Under the pieces are notes generated by a model. It saw nothing but the letters and a program-made list of their open reading frames with translations, was not told where the DNA came from and made no database searches. This document shows positions 1 to 5,639 of a DNA stretch of 6,889 nt, one piece after another. Within the stretch, counting starts at the first letter, position 1, and each line of letters begins with the position of its first letter. The stretch lies in NCBI GenBank assembly GCA_949113215.1, contig CARZYU010000019.1, positions 1-6,889 of the forward strand. The letters run 5' to 3'. The DNA is from an uncultured Bacilli bacterium. GTDB taxonomy: Bacteria > Bacillota_I > Bacilli_A > RF39 > UBA660. The position numbers and the translations under genes were made by a program.

Positions 1-620
1 TGGCATTAGGAATCTCTTTGACGAAAGAACAAATAGAACAGTTAAATAAGTTTTATGAATTGATGATTGAATACAATCAAAAGATAAATTTGACCCGCAT
101 TACAGATAAAGAAGAGGTTAATTTAAAACATTTCTACGATAGTTTAACCATTCAGAAGATTGTTGATTTGAAAAACAAAAAAACGTTATGTGATGTTGGA
201 AGTGGAGCTGGCTTTCCAGGAATTGTTCTTAAAATTTGCTTTCCAAATTTAGAAGTGACTTTACTTGATTCCCTTAACAAAAGAGTAATTTATTTAAATG
301 AAGTGATTTCTCGTTTACATCTGACGGGGATTAAAGCGATTCATACGAGAGCAGAGGATTACTATCGTTCCTTTCATGAACAATTTGAAATTGTAACCTC
401 AAGAGCGGTTGCAACATTACCTAAATTATTAGATTATTGCCATGATTTAATCGAACCGAATGGTTATTTTGTAGCTATGAAAGGCAATCTTTCGGAGGAA
501 TGGGAAGAAGGCCTTAAAAAAGCAGCAAACTATCATCTTTCTTGGATGAAAACGGAATCGTTTTCTTTACCAAACGAAGCTGGAAATAGGAATCTGATTT
601 TATTTCAAAAGAAAAAATAA
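1..620 (+). CDS. rsmG: RsmG, 16S rRNA (guanine-N7) methyltransferase, 5'-truncated by the window
   Basis: SAM-dependent methyltransferase that in characterised bacteria makes m7G527 in 16S rRNA; loss gives low-level streptomycin resistance. The reading frame is open to the left edge (first full codon at position 3). It reads ALGISLTKEQIEQL before joining the conserved helix with YNQKINLT. This matches the Bacillus N-terminus (GISLSPRQ...), so the real start lies before the window and the TTG at 18 is probably internal. Counting from that TTG, the SAM-binding loop CDVGSGAGFPG is at residues 58-68. The second motif LLDSLNKR (82-89) and the TSRAVA motif follow. The C-terminus is close to the family end (RN-LILFQKKK) but shorter than in Bacillus, which carries an extra basic tail. 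A terminator follows at once, and the next gene is noc, the usual Bacillota neighbour. Identification is firm. Confidence 0.95.
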   Translation, partial: ALGISLTKEQIEQLNKFYELMIEYNQKINLTRITDKEEVNLKHFYDSLTIQKIVDLKNKKTLCDVGSGAGFPGIVLKICFPNLEVTLLDSLNKRVIYLNEVISRLHLTGIKAIHTRAEDYYRSFHEQFEIVTSRAVATLPKLLDYCHDLIEPNGYFVAMKGNLSEEWEEGLKKAANYHLSWMKTESFSLPNEAGNRNLILFQKKK

Positions 621-623
621 TAT

Positions 624-651
624 ATCTCCTAAAAGAGGAGATTTTTCTTTT
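624..651 (+). terminator. Intrinsic terminator after rsmG
   Basis: A perfect 7-bp stem (ATCTCCT / AGGAGAT) with a 5-base loop (AAAAG) is followed by TTTTCTTTT. It starts three bases after the rsmG stop and separates the upstream rsmG unit from the noc promoter. Confidence 0.85.
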
Positions 652-673
652 GCGAAAAGAAGAATTTCGTAAA
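649..673 (+). repeat. Imperfect inverted repeat upstream of the noc promoter
   Basis: TTTGCGAAA (649-657) and TTTCGTAAA (665-673) form 9-base arms with one mismatch (a G.U pair if transcribed) around 7 bases. The right arm is itself near-palindromic (AATTT-CGT-AAATT, 663-675). TTTCGTA recurs at 685-691, starting on the last base of the proposed -35. This could be an operator, but AT-rich DNA produces such repeats by chance and no known site matches. Confidence 0.3.
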
Positions 674-679
674 TTTTTG

Positions 680-708
680 TTGTCTTTCGTAGAAAAAAAA
701 GATATAAT
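680..708 (+). promoter_or_regulatory. Sigma-A-type promoter for noc
   Basis: TTGTCT (680-685, 4 of 6 matches to TTGACA) and a perfect TATAAT (703-708) are separated by 17 bases. Transcription should begin near 714-716, giving a leader of about 35 bases before the ATG at 750. It lies directly after the rsmG terminator, so noc is probably its own transcription unit. Confidence 0.75.
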
Positions 709-749
709 TCCATTATAGGGTCGAAAAGAATAAAAAGTGAGGGATTTAT

Positions 750-2030
750 ATGCATAACGAAAATGAAGTAGTTTATCTACCATTGGATGAAATTATTCCA
801 AATAGATTTCAACCTCGTGAATTGTTTGATGAGAAAGCATTAAAAGAGTTATCTGGATCGATCAAAGAGCATGGGGTTATTCAACCAATTATTGTCCGTT
901 CCATTGGGACAAAGTATGAAATCATTGCAGGAGAACGTCGTTATAAGGCAGCAGCTATGGCAGGACTTACTAAAATACCAGCAATTGTTCGTGATTTAGA
1001 CGATAGGGAAAGTGCGAAGGTTGCCCTGCTTGAAAACTTACAGAGAAAAGATTTAAGCGCGATTGAAGAGGCAAGAACTTACCAAAAGATTTTAGAACTT
1101 GATCAATTAACGCAAGAGGATTTAGCAAAAACGATGAGCAAGAGTCAATCAGCAATTGCCAACAAACTCCGTCTTTTAGCGTTGCCTGAAGAAGTTCAAG
1201 ATGCTCTTTTAAGAGAAAAGATTTCAGAAAGACATGCTAGAAGTTTATTGAATATCCAAGATGCAAAACAACAGGTTGAACTTTTAAATAAGGTTATCGA
1301 AACGAGGATGACTGTTCGTGAATTGGAACAAGAAATTCAAAAGATCAATCATCCTGAAGACGATATCATTGGTAGTGATGAACCAAAAGAGGTGCCTCAA
1401 ACTTCTAAGTTTTTCAACTTGGATAACCTACCTCCCATTCCATCAATGGAACCAGAATTGAAAGAAGAACCTTCAATTCCTTCTGCTCTTGAAACACCGG
1501 ATCTAGATGCCATTCGTGCGAATGCAAAAGATATCAGTGAAGGATATGAGATTGCAGATTTAGATGCCCTTTTAAAACTAACGGAACCAGAAGTAGTGGT
1601 AGAAGAACAGAAAACAAATACTTCTATGGAAGATTCTCCGTTCCGCTTCATTCCAAATGAGTCGAAAGAAGAAAGCGATTCCATTGCTCGTTTAGAAAGC
1701 TTATTAAAGCCACCAACGGTACCAGTTGAAGGAGAAGCAGCATCTACAAATTCTACGGAAACATTAGATTTTGGAACGGAATTGGCCCATCCGACGGAAG
1801 ATTTATTTGCTCCAAATCCAACACCTTCGCTAGCGACACCAATCGTAGAACCACTTCCAATGGAAAAGAAATATATCTATAATATGAATCAAGCCATTGG
1901 TGAAGTACGAAGCATCGTCAAAGTATTGGAAAATAGTGGTTTTAAAGTGGATAGTGAAGAGATGGATCTTGTACAGGAATATCAAATTGTAATTAAAATT
2001 GCGAAAGAAGAACAAAAAAATGAAGAGTAG
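750..2030 (+). CDS. noc: Noc-like ParB-family nucleoid occlusion protein with long acidic linker
   Basis: ParB-family CTPase clamp and DNA-binding protein, by position and sequence the nucleoid occlusion paralogue Noc. Its N-terminal domain runs from about residue 7 to 105 with the CTP-binding motifs GERR (61-64) and ENLQR (95-99). The helix-turn-helix lies around 120-145 (LTQEDLAKTMSKSQSAIANK). SERHAR (159-164) resembles Noc TERHAR rather than ParB SMGHxR. Residues about 373-420 (MNQAIGEVRSIVKVLENSG...) align with the Bacillus Noc C-terminal dimerisation domain. Between about 200 and 372 lies a Pro/Glu/Asp/Ser-rich, probably disordered linker absent from Bacillus Noc (about 283 residues against 426 here). 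The N-terminal amphipathic membrane-targeting helix of Bacillus Noc is missing, and an in-frame TGA at 738-740 blocks extension. The ribosome binding site GAGGGA sits 5 bases before the ATG. It has its own promoter and terminator. ParB-family assignment is certain; Noc function is inferred. Confidence 0.9.
   Translation: MHNENEVVYLPLDEIIPNRFQPRELFDEKALKELSGSIKEHGVIQPIIVRSIGTKYEIIAGERRYKAAAMAGLTKIPAIVRDLDDRESAKVALLENLQRKDLSAIEEARTYQKILELDQLTQEDLAKTMSKSQSAIANKLRLLALPEEVQDALLREKISERHARSLLNIQDAKQQVELLNKVIETRMTVRELEQEIQKINHPEDDIIGSDEPKEVPQTSKFFNLDNLPPIPSMEPELKEEPSIPSALETPDLDAIRANAKDISEGYEIADLDALLKLTEPEVVVEEQKTNTSMEDSPFRFIPNESKEESDSIARLESLLKPPTVPVEGEAASTNSTETLDFGTELAHPTEDLFAPNPTPSLATPIVEPLPMEKKYIYNMNQAIGEVRSIVKVLENSGFKVDSEEMDLVQEYQIVIKIAKEEQKNEE
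861..894 (+). repeat. 34-base block near-identical to 3107-3140 in parB
   Basis: The codons for IKEHGV-QPII in noc match those in parB (3107-3140) at 32 of 34 bases. A second exact 18-base match, ATTGCAGGAGAACGTCGT, covers the GERR motif (924-941 and 3170-3187). These are direct repeats between paralogues about 2.2 kb apart. Confidence 0.6.
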
Positions 2031-2048
2031 ATAGGAATCTACTTTTTT
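2026..2048 (+). terminator. Intrinsic terminator overlapping the noc stop codon
   Basis: AGTAGAT / ATCTACT form a perfect 7-bp stem with the 4-base loop AGGA, followed by a six-T run (2043-2048). The TAG stop of noc (2028-2030) lies inside the left arm, so the hairpin starts before translation ends. The G at 2025 and the As at 2023-2024 can extend the stem using the T run. Confidence 0.8.
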
Positions 2049-2058
2049 CATAAAATGA

Positions 2059-2087
2059 TTTTCAAAGACGAGAAACTTTGTTAAAAT
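2059..2087 (+). promoter_or_regulatory. Extended -10 promoter for the parA-parB-DUF951-abgT unit
   Basis: TTTTCA (2059-2064, 4 of 6 consensus) and TAAAAT (2082-2087) are 17 bases apart. A TG one base upstream of the -10 (2079-2080) gives the extended -10 form TGTTAAAAT. It follows the noc terminator and precedes the parA ribosome binding site by about 20 bases. Confidence 0.65.
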
Positions 2088-2104
2088 AGAGAAGTATTAG
2101 AGAG

Positions 2105-2113
2105 AAAAGGTGA
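2105..2113 (+). promoter_or_regulatory. Ribosome binding site that fixes the parA start
   Basis: AAAAGGTGA sits 5-6 bases before the ATG at 2119. The in-frame GTG at 2110 lies inside this site and so cannot be the start. The ATG gives MGKII, the same N-terminus as Bacillus Soj. Confidence 0.75.
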
Positions 2114-2118
2114 ACAAG

Positions 2119-2910
2119 ATGGGAAAGATTATATCGTTAGTAAATCAAAAAGGTGGCGTTGGCAAAACAACGACCAGTATCAATCTTTCTGCATCCCTAG
2201 CAGTATTAGGAAAAAAAGTTCTATTGATCGATTTAGATCCTCAGGGAAATACTACAACGGGAGTAGGAATCAACAAAGGGGATATTGAACGAAGTGTCTA
2301 CGATGTTATGATTGAAAAATGCCAAATGGAAGAGGCGATTATTCAGACAAAATATCGAAATTTATCGGTTCTTCCTGCGACAATTAATTTAGCTGGAATT
2401 GATATTGAGTTATTAGAAAAGAGTCAAAATGATCCGAAATTTCCCAAGGGATATCAACTAAAACGCTTTTTGGATCCTCTAAAAGACCGATATGATTTCA
2501 TCATCATTGATTGTCCTCCATCACTTGGACTTATCACAACCAATGCTTTAGCCGCATCGAATTCGGTTATTATTCCAGTTCAGTGTGAATTTTTTGCCTT
2601 AGAAGGAATTATGCAGTTATTGAATACTATTATGCTAGCACAAAAGTCATTGAATCCCAATTTGGATATTGAAGGAGTTCTATTAACAATGTTGGATTCT
2701 AGGACAAATCTGGGATTTGAAGTAGTTGAGGACATCCAAAAGTTCTTCAAGGAACGTGTTTACAATACGATCATTCCTCGTCTTATTCGTCTTACAGAAG
2801 CCCCATCTCATGGAGAACCAATCATTGCATACGATCCCAAAAGTAGAGGTTCAGAAGCGTACTTAAATTTAGCGAAGGAAGTGATTGAACGAAATGGAAA
2901 ACAACAATAG
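2119..2910 (+). CDS. parA: ParA/Soj chromosome-partitioning ATPase
   Basis: Deviant Walker A ATPase of the MinD/ParA family, 263 residues. It dimerises with ATP on nucleoid DNA, is switched off by ParB, and in Bacillus also regulates DnaA. Visible motifs: KGGVGKTT (11-18) with the signature lysine, DLDPQG (38-43), and Walker B region IIIDCPPSLGL (128-138). R195 in LDSRTNLG and R224 in RLIRLTEAPSHG align with Bacillus Soj R189 and R218, the known DNA-contact arginines, so nonspecific DNA binding should be intact. Compared with Soj there is a six-residue insertion between about 100 and 113 (around QNDPKFPKGYQ). It is first in its transcription unit and overlaps parB by 17 bases, as expected for tightly coupled partition genes. 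Identification is firm. Confidence 0.97.
   Translation: MGKIISLVNQKGGVGKTTTSINLSASLAVLGKKVLLIDLDPQGNTTTGVGINKGDIERSVYDVMIEKCQMEEAIIQTKYRNLSVLPATINLAGIDIELLEKSQNDPKFPKGYQLKRFLDPLKDRYDFIIIDCPPSLGLITTNALAASNSVIIPVQCEFFALEGIMQLLNTIMLAQKSLNPNLDIEGVLLTMLDSRTNLGFEVVEDIQKFFKERVYNTIIPRLIRLTEAPSHGEPIIAYDPKSRGSEAYLNLAKEVIERNGKQQ
2875..2881 (+). promoter_or_regulatory. Ambiguous ribosome binding site for parB inside parA
   Basis: AAGGAAG is the only Shine-Dalgarno-like stretch ahead of parB. It lies 3 bases before an in-frame TTG (2885) and 12 before the ATG (2894). Spacing mildly favours the TTG start (MNEMENNN...), whereas start codon strength and translational coupling through the parA overlap favour the ATG. 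Confidence 0.45.
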
Positions 2911-3781
2911 AAGAAGAGCACTTGGTCGAGGTTTGGAAGAATTATTCCATAACGAACCAATTGATTACAATAAAGTAGAAGAAAAAATTGTGAATACAAC
3001 CCCACAAAATGAAATTGTAGAACTTCCTCTTTCGGAACTACGAAGCAATCCTTATCAGCCAAGAAAAATTTTTGATGAAACTGCTTTGCAAGAACTTGCA
3101 AACTCCATCAAAGAACATGGGGTTTTTCAACCAATTATTGCGAAAAAGAGCATTAAAGGATACGAAATTATTGCAGGAGAACGTCGTGTTAAAGCTTCCG
3201 CTTTAGCAGGTAAAAAGACGATCCCCGCCATTATTCAAGAATTTAGTGATCAAGATATGATGGAAATCGCAGTGCTTGAAAACTTACAACGAGAGGACTT
3301 ATCTCCTTTAGAAGAGGCTCAAGCCTATCGTAACTTACTGGAAAAGCTTTCCTTAACCCAAGAACAACTGTCTCATCGTTTAGGAAAAAGTCGTAGTTAT
3401 ATTACGAATATGTTGGGATTACTATCTCTACCAAGAGAAGTAAAAAACCTTTTGGCTGAAAATAAAATATCGATGAGTCACGCTCGTGTTTTAAGTAAAA
3501 TTCAAAATCGCGAAGAAATTGTCTCCCTTGCTGAGAAAATCGTGAAAGAAGGTCTCAATGTTCGCCAAATAGAAGAATTGTCGAGTTCTCCTTCTGTGTC
3601 TAAGAAAAAAGCAATGAAAACACAACATGCAAAAGATGATTCTCATTATCATGCAGTAGAAGAGGAACTATGTGAACAGCTTGGGACTAAAGTAAAAGTC
3701 ACAAAAAATCAGATTCAAATTCATTTTAATAACGCCAACGATTTAAATCGTATATTAGAACTTCTTTCTTTTGATAAATAG
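2894..3781 (+). CDS. parB: ParB/Spo0J chromosome-partitioning CTPase
   Basis: Canonical chromosomal ParB of 295 residues from the ATG (298 from the alternative TTG at 2885). It loads at parS sites as a CTP-dependent sliding clamp, recruits SMC and stimulates ParA. The N-terminus RRRALGRGLEELF (6-18) is the conserved ParA-stimulating peptide, which noc lacks. The CTP-binding motifs are GERR (96-99) and ENLQR (129-133). The helix-turn-helix spans about 154-180 (LTQEQLSHRLGKSRSYITNM). A basic/Ser-rich hinge (230-248) precedes the C-terminal dimerisation region (about 250-295). Two oddities sit in the DNA-recognition part: G175 occupies the place of the usual Arg in LRLL, and S195 replaces the usual Gly of the GHAR motif. 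No clear parS copy is visible in this window. It is second in the operon; the family call is firm. Confidence 0.96.
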   Translation: MENNNRRRALGRGLEELFHNEPIDYNKVEEKIVNTTPQNEIVELPLSELRSNPYQPRKIFDETALQELANSIKEHGVFQPIIAKKSIKGYEIIAGERRVKASALAGKKTIPAIIQEFSDQDMMEIAVLENLQREDLSPLEEAQAYRNLLEKLSLTQEQLSHRLGKSRSYITNMLGLLSLPREVKNLLAENKISMSHARVLSKIQNREEIVSLAEKIVKEGLNVRQIEELSSSPSVSKKKAMKTQHAKDDSHYHAVEEELCEQLGTKVKVTKNQIQIHFNNANDLNRILELLSFDK

Positions 3782-3805
3782 AAAAGAAGAGAATAGAGGT
3801 GCATC

Positions 3806-3994
3806 ATGGAAAATAAACTGGAATATCATTTAGGGTCCCATGTCATCATGAAAAAAGAACATCCTTGTGGAACCAACGAGTGGGAAATTATTCGTCTTGG
3901 GGCAGATATCAAATTAAAATGCATTCATTGTGGCAGAAGTTTATTTATGCCCCGAATTGAATTTAATAAAAAGCTAAAGAAAGTCATTTCTTAG
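3806..3994 (+). CDS. DUF951 small protein (YyzM-like), possible zinc binder
   Basis: A 62-residue protein of unknown function. It matches my memory of the DUF951 family (Bacillus YyzM), whose hallmarks are HPCG.NEWEI, GADIK.KC..CG and MPR. Here these are HPCGTNEWEI (19-28), GADIKLKC (32-39), CIHC (39-42) and MPR (48-50). Three cysteines (C21, C39, C42) plus His19 or His41 could hold a metal ion; this is inference. The compact, beta-rich, basic-ended form would suit a nucleic acid or ribosome-associated protein, but nothing proves it. AGAGGTG lies 4 bases before the ATG. It follows parB by 24 bases and precedes the transporter by 13, so it is co-transcribed. DUF951 genes usually sit just upstream of ychF in Bacillota; here a transporter gene separates them. 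Confidence 0.9.
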   Translation: MENKLEYHLGSHVIMKKEHPCGTNEWEIIRLGADIKLKCIHCGRSLFMPRIEFNKKLKKVIS

Positions 3995-4007
3995 AAGGGA
4001 AGTAATC

Positions 4008-5603
4008 ATGAAAGAAAAAACAAAACGGAGATTGAAAAAATTCTATTGGCATCCAGCCACTACTTTTCTTGTCTTAACGCTACTAATTGTATTACTTTCT
4101 GGAATTTTATCCGCTTGTCAAATGCAAGCTACCTACAATACCATTAATCCTAATACCAATAAGTTGGAATCCGTTTTAATTACGGTAGAAAACTTACTTA
4201 GTTACGATGGTATGAAATACATTATTAGCAATGCAACCAAAAACTTCATTGGTTTTGTTCCATTAAGTATGCTCTTGATGGCTTTGATTGGTCTTAGTGT
4301 CGTAGAGTCTTCAGGATTGGTTGATACTTTTTATCGAAGACTTTTATCAAAACTCAACAAAAAAGTCATTACCTTTTTGATTATTTTTCTAGCGACAATC
4401 TCTTCTTTGATCAATGAAATAGGATATGTTTTGATAATACCGTTAGCAGCCCTTTTATTTAAAAGTGAAAAGCGAAATCCTCTAGCAGGAATTGTTGCAG
4501 CCTTCTGTGGAGTAACCTTTGGTTATGGGGTAACTTTATTTGTTGGCTCTTCGGAAGTAGGATTAATACCGTATACTACTTATGGGGCCCGTTTAATTGA
4601 TGAAACTTTTCACGTTAGTTTGACTTCCAATTTATTTATTATCATCGCTTTCTCAGTTCTTTTATCCATGATTGGAACTTTTGTATTAGAAAAATTTATT
4701 GTTCCCAAATTAGGACGTTATAAAGAAAAAGAGGACGAAACAACAACCGAAGAGTTGGAACTTATCGATGTGGAAGAGGAAGAACAGAATAAATTAAAGC
4801 AAGACAAATTAGAACGAAGAGGCCTTCGCTATGCAATGATTACAGCCTTTGTCATCATATTAGCCTTCATTTACATGATAATTCCTGGTTTGCCTGGCTC
4901 TGGAATGTTACTAGATATGCAAGAAAAAACGTATTTAGGTCAATTATTTGGAGAAACGTCTTATTTTCAAGATGGGTTTACTTATATGATTTCCTTATTA
5001 TTCCTTTTGATGGGGATATTCTATGGAATTGGGGCAAAAACCATTCGAAATGATAAAGATGTGATAAAGGGAGCAACTGAGAAGTTACATGAAATAGGAG
5101 GTCTTATCATCCTTGTCTTTTGCGCCGCCCAGTTTGTTACCCTTTGGAGAAGAACCAATATTGGTACCATTATTTGTGCCTGGGGTGCTAATTTGATCAA
5201 AGAACTTCCTTTTACAGGGATTCCTCTGATTTTACTTGTTGTGATTGTCATCGCTTTCTGTAATCTATTTTCAGCAACACCAACGGTCAAATGGTCAATT
5301 TTTTCTCCCGTTGTGGTACCAGCTTTAATGCAGTCAAATGTTTCTCCGCAATTTTCACAAATGCTATTAAGAGCTGGAGATTCCATGACCAATGGATTAA
5401 CTCCAATCCTAGCTTTTTTCTGTATTTATATTGGATATTTAAATATTTATAATCAAAAACAGGAACAACCAATTGGAATTCGTGAGTCCATTCGAATGTT
5501 ATTACCTTATTTTGCTATTATTTCATTAAGTTGGATTTTATTGCTCCTTGGATGGTATTTAATTGGACTTCCACTTGGTCCAGGAGTACATCCAACCTTA
5601 TAG
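4008..5603 (+). CDS. AbgT-family transporter
   Basis: A 531-residue polytopic membrane protein. AbgT relatives take up p-aminobenzoyl-glutamate (E. coli AbgT) or export sulfonamides and p-aminobenzoate (MtrF, YdaH); the substrate here is not readable. A basic N-terminus (2-11) precedes TM1 (about 18-37). About ten more hydrophobic segments follow, including two likely re-entrant hairpins. The second-half signature is clear: W429, P447, R455, D458 and P466 line up at a constant offset of nine with residues I recall as functionally important in MtrF (W420, P438, R446, D449, P457). MtrF S417 would be T426 here. AGDSMTNGLTP (456-466) is the core motif. A charged stretch (238-271, rich in Glu and Lys) links TM segments between the halves and is probably cytoplasmic. 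AAGGGA precedes the ATG by 7 bases. It is last in the parAB unit, before a terminator. Family call is strong; direction and substrate are unknown. Confidence 0.9.
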   Translation: MKEKTKRRLKKFYWHPATTFLVLTLLIVLLSGILSACQMQATYNTINPNTNKLESVLITVENLLSYDGMKYIISNATKNFIGFVPLSMLLMALIGLSVVESSGLVDTFYRRLLSKLNKKVITFLIIFLATISSLINEIGYVLIIPLAALLFKSEKRNPLAGIVAAFCGVTFGYGVTLFVGSSEVGLIPYTTYGARLIDETFHVSLTSNLFIIIAFSVLLSMIGTFVLEKFIVPKLGRYKEKEDETTTEELELIDVEEEEQNKLKQDKLERRGLRYAMITAFVIILAFIYMIIPGLPGSGMLLDMQEKTYLGQLFGETSYFQDGFTYMISLLFLLMGIFYGIGAKTIRNDKDVIKGATEKLHEIGGLIILVFCAAQFVTLWRRTNIGTIICAWGANLIKELPFTGIPLILLVVIVIAFCNLFSATPTVKWSIFSPVVVPALMQSNVSPQFSQMLLRAGDSMTNGLTPILAFFCIYIGYLNIYNQKQEQPIGIRESIRMLLPYFAIISLSWILLLLGWYLIGLPLGPGVHPTL

Positions 5604-5611
5604 TAGTTTTC

Positions 5612-5637
5612 AAAAGGCACAACACTGTGCTTTTTTT
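5612..5637 (+). terminator. Intrinsic terminator after the AbgT-family gene
   Basis: AAAAGGCACA pairs with TGTGCTTTTT around the loop ACAC: five Watson-Crick pairs at the core (GCACA/TGTGC), then a G.T pair and an A/T extension, merging into a seven-T run (5631-5637). It begins eight bases after the TAG stop and ends the par operon. Confidence 0.85.
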
Positions 5638-5639
5638 GA

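Noticed and set aside
18..20. TTG as the start codon of rsmG
   Set aside because: The frame stays open to the left edge, and the upstream residues (ALGIS) continue the family's N-terminal alignment, so the start is outside the window.
2439..2454. NBS-like ATTTCCC-AA-GGGATAT inside parA
   Set aside because: The arms resemble the Noc site ATTTCCCGGGAAAT, but a 2-base spacer shifts the half-sites and one arm has a mismatch. It lies in coding sequence and is probably accidental, though it would be cheap to include in a Noc binding test.
4107..4118. Lipobox-like LSAC (residues 34-37) after the first hydrophobic segment of the transporter
   Set aside because: The segment is TM1 of a polytopic AbgT protein; lipidation at this point is not a feature of the family.
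4607..4615. parS-like TTTTCACGT in the AbgT-family gene
   Set aside because: Only about 9 of 16 positions match TGTTTCACGTGAAACA and the right half is lost; chance level.
5021..5392. Antisense open frame of 123 codons opposite the transporter gene
   Set aside because: It has no recognisable protein features, and its frame is explained by the base composition of the membrane-protein gene on the + strand. The same applies to shorter antisense frames at 514-783, 1397-1684, 2808-3101 and 5507-5773.
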